A stretch of 64,000 nt of DNA, taken from contig CM060842.1 of NCBI GenBank assembly GCA_030762175.1, forward strand, positions 44,363,501 through 44,427,500, read 5' to 3'. The position numbers were made by a program, and so were the translations under genes. Within the stretch, counting starts at the first letter, position 1. Each line of letters starts with the position of its first letter. Below, one piece after another: positions 23,201 to 31,815 of this stretch. Source of the DNA: Metallyticus violacea. Lineage: Eukaryota; Arthropoda; Insecta; Mantodea; Metallyticidae. Below the pieces are notes generated by a model. It was not told the DNA's origin and did no database searches. It saw only the letters and a list, made by a program, of their open reading frames with translations.

Positions 23201-26200
23201 AAAAAATTTTATAGCCCTTGGATGATATGTGAATTTTTTAAAAATTAACTTATCTTTTTTTGCTGAAAGTATTGTGATTTCTTTAATAAGTTTTTGCCAC
23301 TTGAATTTCTGTACTTTTTTGTGTGCTAGTTCTTTGTTATAACCATTTTTAACTGCTGTTCTTTCTATTTGTTTGTATTCTTTAAGGTATTCTTCTTTGC
23401 TAATTTTAAGGTTAACTAGCCGATGTGTTAAGTTGTTGATAACTGCATGTTTGTGCATTGTGGGGTTAAAACCAACAGCTTTGATTGATCTCTCATGCAA
23501 ATTACAATTACAATAACCATTTATATTTGTCATAGAAAATGTCAGAAATGATATCCTTGTGACACCAACATATTTAATACCTGATAATACAAAGTTAGCA
23601 CACTATAGCAAAATGCTATAATTCAGAAAGTACTGTCTATAAAGCAGTTGTTTGTAAATAGATAAATTTACAGTAAATTAAACATTATCTTTTGATCTTG
23701 TTCAATGATATCAAATATTTACATAACCTGCAAACAATAAGTACAATTAGAACTCTATACAGAGCTGCTATCTCCAGCACTGAGCTAACTCTTTCGAAAA
23801 TTAACATCAGCATCTTACTTCAAGTAACATCATATAATATATATTATTAAGGCCAGTAACTGCTTAAAATATTTTACATAATGAAACTGTACAAAATTGT
23901 GGAATATTGCTCACACAAATTTAGAATTTGCATTAAGAAATATTCTTGACTTTGAACAATTAATGCATTTCACCTTCACCTGCAGAAGCAAAAATAAATA
24001 CACACACACACACAATGTTATGTATGTATGTATATATATGCTTTTTCTTGTCTATAATAATTTTATGCTATAGATACCTTGTCTCAGATATTTAATTTTG
24101 CACAATAATCTTAACATTCTTCCCTGCACTTCCTTCTATGACTGAGCATGAGGAAATAGGATTATCTCAGAGTAGAGGTACATTTATCAATAGGATACCA
24201 CTCACATGCCAGTGCAGTCAAGCAGCATGGAATATGAAAACCTGACATTTCAGTGTTTCTAGGATCACACATTTTTGTTTGGTTTTCAAGGTTTATATAA
24301 ATTGGTACAAAATGTTCAATTGATCAAAATTTCAACATAAAAAAGAAGAACAATTACATTAAGTTAGAAGATAATGTACAGATGTCTAAAAAACAGTTTT
24401 GAAATTCTCAAAATGCAACATAATTAACAGGAAATACCAATTAGTAAGGCCTGTTTCATTGGAAACAATTGCATAAAAATAAACCTGCATATTCTATTTA
24501 CTATTTTTTGTTTTGTCACAACTTTCTTTTGCTCACAAACTTAACACTGAGAAGCATTGCATGTTGCTTTTAACTAAGTTATAATATTTGTTATTAAGCT
24601 GATGACTTTTCCTAAATGGAATCATATCTATATCAATTTGAGACAAAATTGAGCAACCTAAGTGTTCACAAATGTAGCGATTTAGTGTCTATAGGTTTAT
24701 TACATGCACAACAGTATAGCAAAGTCTGAGACATATGGCACCTTGGGTACCACCACAGTATAACTATATGTATCATATGCTTAAATGTAAGCCATGATAA
24801 ATTAAAAAATTGCTTAATTATAATTTCTGTTGCAAATTATACTCTATTACAGTGATTATGTAATGTTCCAGATTCTATAAAAAGAAGACCATAACTTACC
24901 AACTTTAGTATATTATTTATATATTTCTAATGCTAACTCAGAAGTACAATTCATTTGCAATTTGCACATTCAGAACTTGCAGACATTACACTAGAGGATG
25001 ATGAAGGGGAAGAGGGCTCAAGGTGATTATGGAACAATGGCAGGGGAAACCAGAGAACCCAAATGTTGCCTTGTCAATTACAAATCCCACTTACAGTCAC
25101 TGAGATCAAACCTTGGTCACCACAGCAGGATGCAAGCAGTCTAACATTTGGCTACTATGCCACCATCTCATCATCTTTATCTTTTTTTTTTTTTTTTAAT
25201 AGTTTCCTTCACACATAATACAAAATTGTATTTAAGGAATATTACACTTACTCTTTATAAGATAGCCTCTCTCAGACTCTCAGTACAAAAGCCCCTACCA
25301 GTTTTCTTTAACTTTTGGAAATAGCAAAAATTCATTCTGAACAGTTGGTGGATGTTTCATAAATTGTACTCTGGATTCTTCCAAGAATTCCAATGCATTC
25401 AAAGCTGTGTGCGCAGAGCTGGCATCATGCTTACACTAAAATCTTTGCAACCAAATTCAGTCTTTTATCTGTAAATATCTTAGGTATGCACACTGTGGTT
25501 TATCAGTTGGTAGTGTCTGCTTTTTCTCAAGTGTTCCTTGCAGGAAAGAAACTGACAACTATCTTCCAGTCTAAACTCCTGCATAATTAACCATCATAGC
25601 AGAATTTTGTCTTGAACAAACTGAAACTACCAACCTCTTCGATTCCAGTAATATGTACCCAATTTAAATTACCTGAAATGGTGTCATGGACATCTCAGGA
25701 GTTCCCATCGTTCCTACCAACATTTCACCCTGACTACCTTTTGTTCTTTTTGAGATTATGATCAATCCAGGAATACAGCTTTCTCATAGGAATGTTCAAA
25801 GACAACCCTATCTTCCGGTTGATTACCCTTGGAGTCGTTCTTCATTTTGGGTTATAAATGAGGAAAGTTTTTAACCTAACTACTCTTCCTAGATACCTAA
25901 TCTAATTTTTATTCACGCCTCTTTGATGTTCTTTGCAAATTTTCCCTAATCTGCATCAATGATGCATAACCTACACTTATGCCTAAAACACTTCTCAATG
26001 AAACAATAATTCCTTTGCCAATATATATTTATCTCATATATTATCACCTCTTAATGAAATTTTGGTACTTTTCTAACAACATGTCAAAGAAAACAATGAG
26101 ATCACCACAGGCTGTTGCATAATTTTTGCATAACTAATGTATAATTTTTTATGTGTATAGGATAGAAAGTTTAGATAAAGAGTTTACTATGAATGAGATA

Positions 26201-29200
26201 GGGTACCATATTAAAAAAATGAAGAAGAAAACGTCAGCAGGAATAAATGGAATTCCAGGAGAATTTTGGAAAGCTTTTGGGGTCATGGAAGGAATCATTA
26301 GGCTGCTAACAGAATTATTAAATAGAATTAATGAGAAGGTAATACCTGAGAATTGGAAAGTTAGCACGATCGTTCCAATACATAAAGGGAAAGATGGTAT
26401 AAATAACCTTAGAAACTATCAGGAATTAGTCTACTATCAATGATAAGTAAAATATACACTCATATATTAGCAGGAAGGTTGCATGAATGGGCAGAAATAA
26501 ATTATCAGAATTTCAAACAGGTTTTAGAAATGGAAGAAGATCAATAGATAATATAATGATAATTCATATTATATTGGGTAAATATTTAAGAAATGAAAGG
26601 GATAGGGCATACATTTTCTTTGCAGATTTTGAGAAAGCATTTGATAAAATAAATAGGGATGCATTGGTATACGTATTGAAATGTAAGGGAGTTAGTACCA
26701 AATTTATTACAGGACTTCAAAAATTATATGAAGGAAGCAAGTATTGTATTAGATGTGAAGGTAACAGATCCACAGGCTATACAAATCAAAATTTGGACTT
26801 GAGACAGGGATGTAAATTGAGTCCAATATGTTTTAATTTATTTATAGAAGATATCCTAGATAGGATTAAGGAAAAAAAATAGACATTGCCCATTATTGGA
26901 AAGAAGGAAGTACCAAGATTGATTCTTGCAGATGATTTTACAACAGGGGCACTAATTGTATACGATTACTACATAATATGTGAAATTATTACATATTGTG
27001 CAGAATGGGGCCTAAGGATGAATAGTAATAAATCAAAGATAATAGTATTTAAAAAGGGAACAAAATTAAGAAAAGATGAGAGATAATTTATAAATAGAAG
27101 GCCAAATGAGGTAATGAAAGAATTTGATTATTTGGGGGTCAGATTTACAATAATAGAAGGTGGGAGGTCCAGTGTAAATGTGCACAAGCTAAAGGTAAAT
27201 TTGCTATGAAAGCTGTTAGAATAAGCTTGTATAAAGTTCCAGCATTGTTAACGAAATGGTTAGAAAGACTTTATGTGGCTGTGGTTGAGTTGAAGATATA
27301 TGCACTGGAAATTTGGGGAGTGTCAAAAGGGTGGATAAAGATTAATGTAGTGCATAGAATGTATTGTAAAGAGGTTCGGGACTACCCAAAAGTTCACCAA
27401 GGGGAGTAAGTATGGTAGAATTAGGAAGAGTAGGAAGGAAAGGAATAATAGTGGAAAGAATCTTAAAATACTGGTACAGATGTTTGAAACTAGACAATTG
27501 ATGTACTAAAAGAATGTCTTATGTACCAAACAGATTGGGAAGAAAGTGTTGGCTTGTAGATGTGGGAAAACTATTAGAAGAAATTAGAATGGGAGACGTA
27601 TGGCGATGGAGTGAAAAATAGTGTTTGTGGATTTTGGAAAGAAATGAGACAGAGGGTTGAAGACATAAAGAGGCAAGAGATCTGGGCCAGCTTAGAGGAT
27701 AAAAGTTCCTTAGATTTATATAAAATAGTTTGAAGATATTGGAAACGGGAGAAATATATAGACATGCAACCAATTTGAAAGAACAGGTTTGCTTAGATGC
27801 ATATAGAGGTGTTATTTATAAAAGGATTAAGGATAAATTGTAAAGAAAGATGCATTTTGTGTGGGAAAGTGGAAAGTCAGTTCCATTCATTGAATGTGAA
27901 ATGGTAAAAAGGTGGAGGTATAGTATTTTGGATCGAAAATGGGACCAATTACAAGAAATAGTAGCAACAAAAATGTTATCAGATATGAGAGTAGAGAAAA
28001 TAAATAAGATAGAGGAATTTTTAGGAAAATTAAGGAATATGTGGAGAAGTATAAGAAAGGAACTTGGTGACATACATAGTGGTGAAAATTAGTAATATAT
28101 TTTAGGGGTGCTTTATCATATAACCTGGCAGTTAAGAGATGGGAGAACCTCAGTTTTAGTCATTTAAGAGTCCTTGGTATATTTATGTACATTAAATTTT
28201 AATGTAGTCTGCTGAAAATTGATTGCAAATGTATTATTAACAAAGTGATATCATTATGAAGCTATGTAAAATAGTTGCAAAGTTACTAGCAAATGAATGT
28301 ATAATTAATTGCTGAAATATAAATAGGAATTTGTTGTTACAAGTATGTACATTTTAACTGTCATTATTTGTGATAGTATGTCAATTAAATATTTGTTATA
28401 TTATAGTTTTGATACTTTCTATTAATGCCAGAGTGAAAGATGAAACTGCTACTGTCTGCCTCCCCTCATCTTCACTTCAGCATTTCTCTCCATTTCATAG
28501 TCATTATATATTTTATTTTAACAATGCCTTACCTTTGAGTTATGGAAAAAACTTATTTTATTCATCATTATGGAAGAAGAAATTGTACAAGTGATATGGT
28601 ATTTAGCTGAAAATAATGACTAAAAAAATGTACATAATATGACTTTCGTAACACAAACCTACAGAAATATTAAATTAAAACAGGTGACTTTTGATCAGGA
28701 TATATGTTTGCAAGCAGTGGTTCCCCCACATATTGTGAAATTTCCCACACTATATCAGGTGGATCATTTAAAACTGGCACCACAAATATTTCTGAAATGG
28801 GAGGTGCTATTGGTGTGATGCTTTCACAGAATTGAAGCTTAGGGAAGGGCTCATAATTGCAGCCCATGCACAGATGTTAATAATTATTAGAATGTGTATT
28901 TATTGAATAAAAGTTACATTTTTTTTCAAATGGAACAATACCTATTGACATAAGAAGAGAAAAAAACTGAGGAAATTACAATCAATGATGCTTTTTGCAT
29001 AATTCTAGAGCAAGCAGTTTATGAGCTATCGTAATATGAAAAAATTAAATATATATAGTTATCTGCTTCATTTAACTGCTTAATTTACTAGGTTATAATA
29101 TTTATATGTTTGTTTACATTTCATTGGGACTTCCTTACCAGTAAATTATAACAGCTCTTGAAGTATGATGTGCTAAAAGATGGTATTTACTAATGCTGAA

Positions 29201-30268
29201 AAAGTTGAAATGCTCATGGCAAATGGAGAATGTAGGAAGAACGCTGTTCTTTCCTGTAATATGTATGCTGAAAGATATCCCATAGATGTACTATGCTTGT
29301 CTTCACCAATTGTTTGAAGATCATTGTAGAGGACAAAGGGGAGTTGTATGTTGGCTTTCCCTTTCACCAGATTTGACACCTTTAGTCATTTCCCTTTCAG
29401 TAAACTACAAGACACTGGACTACACCAGAAGATATGAAACAACATATTACAACTACCTGTTTTCAAATTTCCTCTGAAATACTACAACATATACCACAAT
29501 CTTTACATGACAAACTGGAAGCTATATTGTAGTTGGTGGTCATCATTTTGACCAAAATCTTTGCTGACAAGTTTTCTCTTTCTGAATTCACAGAATTCGT
29601 TTTTCACTTTTGTATTTCTTATAGAGTGCTGACACATGGCTCAGTAAAAACACATTAGTACAAAATGTAACACATGTTTTCTTGGAAATTAAAATAAAAA
29701 AATAAATAATAAATCAAACAATTAAAAAACACACACAAACACACTAAATAAGAAAACTAAACATACAAACATTGTAGCCTAATAACTAAGCAGTTATGTG
29801 AAGCAGACAACTGTAAATATTTAACATTTTCATATTAGGGTAGCTCATAAGCTACCGGCATTAGAATCTTGGAAAAAACACCATTTATTTCTTCTAATTT
29901 CCTTTTCTTGATATCAATGGCTTTGTTCCATTTGAAAAAAAAAATGTAACTGTTTCCAAAAAAATAAACATTTAAATAATAATTAATAATTGTGTATGAG
30001 CTGCAATTATGAGCCCTTGTTTAAACTTCAATTCTGTGAAAGCAGCATATCAATAGCAGCTTCTATTTCAGAAATATTTGTGGTGCAAGTTATAGGTGAT
30101 TCATCCGGTATATTTTATATGAGAATAAAATATATAATCACAGAAATTTGGGAATAAGGTTGAGAATGTTGTATGCCCCTACTCCGATATACATGCTAAT
30201 AAACAGGAAGGAAAAGAATGGAAATGCGCACCTGGTGCCTCAGATTCAGCAACTGTTGTGACAGGCAT
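4954..30268 (-). CDS. Ask1: Ask1 (MAP3K5/MAP3K15-type apoptosis signal-regulating kinase), 5' half, six coding exons
   Basis: Spliced minus-strand gene. The coding join is 30268-30232, 22244-22024, 18176-17982, 11932-11769, 8869-8591, 5237-4954, giving 1,180 nt or 393 codons plus one base. Every intron begins GT and ends AG, and all five junctions keep frame. The product matches the N-terminal regulatory half of ASK1: a variable leader, then [34 protein letters not shown] and [11 protein letters not shown] in the thioredoxin-binding/sensor part, then the TPR-rich central regulatory region ([53 protein letters not shown]). In the family this protein is a cytoplasmic MAP3K that responds to oxidative and ER stress, is held inactive by thioredoxin, and activates the MKK-JNK/p38 pathways. 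The Ser/Thr kinase domain and C-terminal coiled coil are expected beyond the left edge. No frame break is seen. Family assignment is from recognised conserved blocks; choosing MAP3K5 or MAP3K15 orthology is not meaningful for an insect single-copy gene. Confidence 0.94.
5238..7559. other. Ask1 intron 6, left part: no recognisable feature
   Basis: AT-rich sequence. The short open frames here (for example 5,375-5,833) have insect-intron composition and no recognisable protein motif, so I do not call them genes. Confidence 0.6.
7560..8190 (+). mobile_element. mariner transposase fragment (decayed)
   Basis: The segment encodes [19 protein letters not shown] (matching the mariner TGDE block with the first catalytic Asp) at about 7,580-7,650. 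The next frame gives [20 protein letters not shown] and [13 protein letters not shown] (mariner HDNARPH block), then [14 protein letters not shown] (SPDLAPSDYHLF block). Frameshifts and stops interrupt it. Terminal inverted repeats were not located. It lies in Ask1 intron 6, antisense to the gene. Confidence 0.85.
8591..8869 (-). CDS. Ask1: Ask1 exon 6: start of central regulatory (TPR) region
   Basis: The acceptor is TTTGACTTTAG|GGCACAC and the donor is CTTAACAG|GTAGAT. The 279-nt exon encodes [58 protein letters not shown] and YAFALNR. These match the ASK1 blocks for the DUF4071/TRAF-binding and TPR-like central region. The terminal Arg codon is split (AG|A) and completed by the next exon to give the family-typical LNRRN. 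Confidence 0.97.
8870..11249. other. Ask1 intron 5: mostly featureless, with a faint old SINE B fragment
   Basis: Apart from the F1 motif at 9.73 kb, the only recognisable stretch is about 10,588-10,650. It resembles the middle of SINE B on the minus strand (GGAAGGAAGC, then ACTTTAGGGTACCTCTCC). The rest is AT-rich with no gene-like signal. Confidence 0.45.
9728..9768 (+). ncRNA. Hammerhead-like motif, family F1 (one core change)
   Basis: It reads CAG | CTGAGGG | T GTGGA loop TCCAC | GAAAC ATGT C. Stem II GTGGA/TCCAC is perfect and stem III is the palindrome ACATGT with a GUC cleavage site. The A9 position of the CUGANGA box is G, and the stem I partner is not matched. The same repeat occurs inverted at 16.4 kb. 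Confidence 0.45.
11250..11402 (+). mobile_element. C-terminal fragment of a Tc1-like (DUF4817-type) transposase
   Basis: One frame reads [18 protein letters not shown] followed by [20 protein letters not shown] and KQFQHLL. This is the usual end of insect Tc1/mariner-related transposases with an N-terminal DUF4817 helix-turn-helix. The rest of the element is missing upstream. Confidence 0.7.
11390..11523 (+). repeat. 67-bp tandem duplication
   Basis: Unit 1 (11,390-11,456) and unit 2 (11,457-11,523) both run from AACATCTCCTTGGGTCAGG to AATATTATTAGCC with a handful of mismatches. The duplication starts inside the transposase tail. Confidence 0.95.
11769..11932 (-). CDS. Ask1: Ask1 exon 5
   Basis: The acceptor is ATCAGCTTTTTCAG-like (TTTTTCAG|CTATCA) at 11,933-11,935 and the donor is GTCTAA|GTAAGT at 11,769. 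It is 164 nt (54 codons plus 2 nt). It encodes [19 protein letters not shown] and a less conserved stretch ending [13 protein letters not shown]. The GSYTFVSY block corresponds to the NYTFVPY segment of vertebrate ASK1. This exon has no long open frame of its own, so it is found only by splice logic and homology. The split Lys codon AA|G is completed by the next exon. Confidence 0.92.
12248..12331. repeat. Three copies of a GCTGAGCTTACGCTC-type mini-hairpin
   Basis: Copies near 12,250, 12,280 and 12,316 share TGAGCTTNCGCT. Each can fold as GAGC-TTAC-GCTC (the middle copy is imperfect). Spacing is about 31 and 36 bp. Confidence 0.75.
12640..13372 (+). repeat. Direct repeat pair of about 80 bp, 660 bp apart
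   Basis: About 12,650-12,735 and 13,300-13,372 share GNAGNACAAAATCNNTNACTCGTGCT, ACAGTTGG and GTCAAAGAAGAAAAAGTTA blocks, with a small deletion in the second copy. The family is unknown. Confidence 0.75.
14322..14365 (-). ncRNA. Hammerhead ribozyme candidate, family F3, core intact
   Basis: The minus strand reads GGGA | CTGAAGA | TGGGAGC GATTA GCTCCA | GAAAC TTA GT T | TTTC. The CUGANGA and GAAAC boxes are intact. Stem II is TGG-AGC/GCTCCA with one bulged G and a GATTA loop. Stem III is AC/GT closed by UUA. The cleavage base U follows GU. Stem I is GGGA/TTTC with two G-U pairs in this copy and four Watson-Crick pairs (GGAA/TTCC) in its relatives. Confidence 0.68.
14617..14660 (+). ncRNA. Hammerhead ribozyme candidate, family F3 (G12 changed)
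   Basis: It reads GGAA | CTGAAGA | same stem II | AAAAC TTA GT T | TTCC. Stem I is perfect (GGAA/TTCC) and the CUGANGA box is intact, but the first base of GAAAC is A. It is the inverted partner of the motif at 14,322-14,365. Confidence 0.62.
15270..16030 (-). mobile_element. mariner transposase fragment (decayed)
   Basis: Minus-strand frames give [13 protein letters not shown], then [20 protein letters not shown] (mariner FWDxxGxxLxDYLxKGxTITG block) at about 15,590-15,670. About 15,370-15,470 gives a SPYFPDL...[14 protein letters not shown] block (SPDLAPSDYHLF). Stops and frameshifts are common. It lies in Ask1 intron 4, sense to the gene. Confidence 0.75.
15771..15818. repeat. Perfect 20-bp hairpin
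   Basis: GTCTTGAATGAACAACAAAT (15,771-15,790) is followed by an 8-base loop and its exact reverse complement (15,799-15,818). It lies inside the mariner relic. Confidence 0.97.
16036..16325 (-). mobile_element. SINE A copy (tRNA-derived), with a poly-C tract
   Basis: Minus-strand head GTCGGTCCTGG...GTAGTATACTTGCC, B-box-like GGTTCAAACCTGG, body with AAGGAAGTAAAGCCGTGGG-type block, and 3' end GTTAAAGAGCGTCC. A run of about 17 C interrupts the body near 16,231. Confidence 0.9.
16405..16446 (-). ncRNA. Hammerhead-like motif, family F1
   Basis: The minus strand reads CAG | CTGAGGA | TGTGAACAATTGTTCCAT | GAAAC AGTC | CTG. The CUGANGA and GAAAC boxes are intact, stem I is CAG/CTG, and stem II contains the palindrome GAACAATTGTTC. 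Stem III has lost two bases of ACATGT. It is flanked by a repeat (ACCATAAAGAATGTTCTAAA) also seen near the 9.73-kb copy. Confidence 0.5.
17063..17195 (+). repeat. Solitary copy of the hammerhead-bearing F3 repeat
   Basis: From GAGAACAAGACCGGCAGTC through the GGAGCGATTAGCTCC hairpin to GTTACAAATTTGACTC it parallels the right arm at 14.6 kb. Confidence 0.85.
17090..17133 (+). ncRNA. Hammerhead ribozyme candidate, family F3 (U4 changed)
   Basis: It reads GGAA | CAGAAGA | TGGGAGC GATTA GCTCCA | GAAAC TTA GT T | TTCC. All stems match the 14.6-kb copy and GAAAC is intact; the only core fault is CAGAAGA for CTGAAGA. Each of the three F3 copies has at most one core substitution, at different positions, so the ancestral sequence had a complete core. 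Confidence 0.62.
17545..17812 (+). mobile_element. SINE A copy (old)
   Basis: Diverged copy with GGCTTCCTTTGGAAGG, AACCTCAAGCTTGAAAGAGG and TTTCACACCCC blocks in plus orientation. The tRNA-like head is heavily mutated. Confidence 0.8.
17982..18176 (-). CDS. Ask1: Ask1 exon 4: conserved sensor-domain core
   Basis: The acceptor is TTTATTGCAG|TTTGAA and the donor is CTGAAG|GTAATG. The exon is exactly 195 nt (65 codons, phase 0 to 0). It carries the most conserved ASK1 blocks of the window: [20 protein letters not shown], then [13 protein letters not shown] and [10 protein letters not shown]. In known ASK1 proteins this segment lies in the N-terminal thioredoxin-binding region. Confidence 0.97.
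18177..21527. other. Ask1 intron 3, right part: no recognisable feature
   Basis: AT-rich sequence with many short A/T runs. No tRNA, transposase or RT motif was recognised on either strand. Confidence 0.55.
21530..21812 (-). mobile_element. SINE A copy
   Basis: Minus-strand head GGTCCTGGTGGTCTAGTGG, B box GGTTCAATCCCGG, body and GTTTATTTAAAG-type 3' end. A central deletion removes part of the GGAAGCC block. It lies about 210 bp downstream of the Ask1 exon 3 donor. Confidence 0.92.
22024..22244 (-). CDS. Ask1: Ask1 exon 3: Ser/Thr-rich leader and first sensor-domain strand
   Basis: The acceptor is TTTGAACTTAG|GAGCTC at 22,246/22,245 and the donor is CATACAG|GTATGC at 22,024. The 221-nt exon completes a split Gly codon and ends in phase 0. 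It encodes a Ser/Thr/Gly-rich linker followed by a block (MDVVCVIDL, then [21 protein letters not shown] broken across the text) that aligns with the ASK1 segment just before the conserved LDFGET motif. The flanking intron on the low side holds a SINE A copy only about 210 bp from the donor. Confidence 0.93.
22680..23540 (-). mobile_element. Penelope-like element fragment: RT C-terminus, GIY-YIG-type endonuclease and 3' hammerhead
   Basis: The minus strand from 23,533 gives a 144-codon open stretch with [40 protein letters not shown] and a Lys-rich tail, typical of the PLE linker between RT and nuclease. Next comes [20 protein letters not shown] and [12 protein letters not shown], resembling the GIY-YIG YxIxCxxCxxxYIGxT...R region with the YIG replaced. 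Downstream (22,690-22,735) lies a hammerhead-like motif. The RT core is absent, so this is 5'-truncated. It lies in Ask1 intron 2, sense to the gene. Confidence 0.82.
22691..22735 (-). ncRNA. Hammerhead ribozyme candidate, family F2, core intact
   Basis: The minus strand has CTGATGA (22,729-22,723), stem II GCGAA/TTCGT with loop TGAAGGG, GAAAC (22,704-22,700), and the palindrome ACCGGT followed by C (22,695) as stem III and the GUC cleavage site. Both core boxes are canonical. Stem I is poor in this copy (GG opposite CT), while the relative at 4.82 kb shows GTAG/CTAC. One extra U sits between CTGATGA and stem II. Confidence 0.6.
23541..26149. other. Ask1 intron 2, middle part
   Basis: Apart from the possible SINE at 25.0-25.17 kb, a short CA/TATG tract near 24,000-24,040 and a poly-T run near 25,182, I see nothing recognisable. 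Confidence 0.5.
24990..25172 (-). mobile_element. Possible tRNA-derived SINE (family E)
   Basis: The minus strand contains an A-box-like GGTGGCATAGTAGCC, a B-box-like GGTTTGATCTC, and a GGGTTCTCTGGTTTCCCC body. Only one copy is in the window, so the call rests on pol III box spacing. Confidence 0.45.
26150..28130 (+). mobile_element. Non-LTR retrotransposon (LINE) RT fragment, decayed
   Basis: Plus-strand frames encode [20 protein letters not shown] and [19 protein letters not shown] (RT blocks 0-2), [38 protein letters not shown] (block A with the FADxxKAF signature), [20 protein letters not shown] (block B) and ILADDF (block C, YADD-type with Tyr replaced). They then give [16 protein letters not shown] and, near 27,850, [14 protein letters not shown] resembling the C-terminal CxxC...H knuckle of I/R1/Jockey-like elements. 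Stops separate the pieces. The clade cannot be fixed without a search. It lies in Ask1 intron 2, antisense. Confidence 0.85.
28735..30122 (+). mobile_element. DNA transposon relic with about 380-bp terminal inverted repeats and a decayed DUF4817-type transposase
   Basis: The left arm, about 28,735-29,120, is the reverse complement of the right arm, about 29,740-30,122. Anchors include GCACCACAAATATTTCTGAAAT, CTTTCACAGAATTGAAG, GGGCTCATAATTGCAGC and TTTCAAATGGAAC. Between them the plus strand reads [20 protein letters not shown] and NMYAERYP (the DUF4817 N-terminus), then LSPDLTPL (the SPDLTPLDFFLWG block). Most of the catalytic core is deleted. The right end is 110 bp downstream of the Ask1 exon 2 donor. 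Exact ends and target-site duplication were not resolved. Confidence 0.78.
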
Positions 30269-30278
30269 CTTGGTGCTG
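30232..30278 (-). CDS. Ask1: Ask1 exon 2: start codon exon
   Basis: The acceptor is TTTTCTTCCCAG followed by CAG, a tandem NAGNAG site, so the exon may begin at 30,278 or 30,275. The ATG is at 30,268-30,266 in a good context (CACCAAGATG, A at -3). Coding sequence is 37 nt ([12 protein letters not shown] plus one base) and ends CCAG|GTGCGC at 30,232. The phase-1 end fits the phase of the next exon exactly, recreating a Gly codon (G|GA). The exon was too short to be found as an ORF; its support is the acceptor, the Kozak context and the phase match. The leader itself is not conserved, as is usual for ASK proteins. Confidence 0.82.
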
Positions 30279-31815
30279 CTGGGAAGAAAATCAAGCTACC
30301 ACTACAGCGTCACAACAAACATCCTCTCTCTTTGTCATGTAGCATTAAATAAACACACAACTAACTCATAATTCTGAAACAAATCATGAATAAGATAAAT
30401 AAATAACCAAACTCCTCTCTCATCTTTAAACAAACAAAAATGATGATAGGACACATATAAGTACACATGCACAAAGCTGATAAGCTGGGGTTCAACATGT
30501 TTACAGAGGTAACATTAACATCAAATGTGCATGGAAAGAATGTTATTGCTCACCTACATCAACAAGTGTGGTTCGTAATCTCAATTAAATACTCTAAACA
30601 GGCACATTTCAGGGATTTTTAAAAGCAGAATGTTAAGTGACACTTCTGTTCAAACATAACCTGGGCTTATTTGTACCAAAGCAGTTAAATGAGCTTGCAA
30701 ATGTTCCACCATTTTTAAGGCCTTAAAGGATATTAAAAGAATAAAAGATATTAAAACAGAAAAAAATATATATAATATGAACAACAGGATATTCTTTTGG
30801 TAAGCTTTTCTTAACCTCTAATAACAATAGAGGATTTATTTCAAAGAAGGTTCTTTACCAAAAGAGCAAAAATGATGTATATTGCATAGTGATATTGTGA
30901 GTTGCAGGCCAGCTGAGCACTTTTCCCAGTACACAAATAATCTGACTGTATATGCATACCAAGCAACAACAATTTATCATAACAACAAGAAAAACAAAAA
31001 TGAAATGTAATGAGAGTCTTATATATACTACATTGGCAGTCTAATAAAGAAATATGTGAATATAAAAAATATGTTTACTTAGTTCACAAATGCACTGTCA
31101 TTTAAATAAGATTCTCTGGTATTTGAAACTTAAGATTAGTGCTTTGCTATTTGAACTTGATGTAGAAAAGCAAAATATGCTCAGCAACTCAATGCTTAGA
31201 GCTTAAATGAGATAATCTTTTTCTACTATTAACTCAACAGATACAGTTCTGCATATTTCAGAAAACTAAATATTCAGTAGTGTCAAAATGATAATCTTAC
31301 TGAACTTAAAATTTTGAAACACTCTTGAATTTGTCACTCTTGAAATAATAAAATGATTAAGATTAACTACTTAACTGTAACTAATTTAAAATTCTTATAG
31401 AGTGCACATTTAATTATATCAACAGTTTTGTTCTTATGGTGCAAATTTAGTAAACAACTGCCATAGGGCTGACATGACATAACGCAATAAATACACTGCT
31501 AACTTCAGAAGTACGTACAAAGCAGCAAGTTATTATATTTAAAATTACTGCTATTCAATACATCTCTATACGTTAAAGGTCAATCTAAAAATATTTTTGG
31601 CTGAAAGAAAGCAGCATATGAACACAATTTAGTGTAAAATTAGTCTTAGTGCGGTAAATGTTCATAGTTAATAACCTAGAATTAGGTGAAATCCTAATGT
31701 AAACAAATATAAAGCAATGCTGTACATTAATAATACAGTGCTACTGCTGCTGTCAAGTTACTACAGTTCAGAATAAGGTTTCAATATTACTGCTGATATG
31801 AAAAATTCCCCTTAC
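30279..31815. other. Putative Ask1 intron 1: no recognisable feature
   Basis: It lies between the inferred donor at 31,816 and the acceptor before the start-codon exon. AT-rich, with no repeats or ORFs recognised. Confidence 0.45.

Noticed and set aside
23099..23533. 144-codon minus-strand ORF as a host gene
   Set aside because: Its Lys-rich sequence and [17 protein letters not shown] block match the Penelope-like RT-endonuclease linker.
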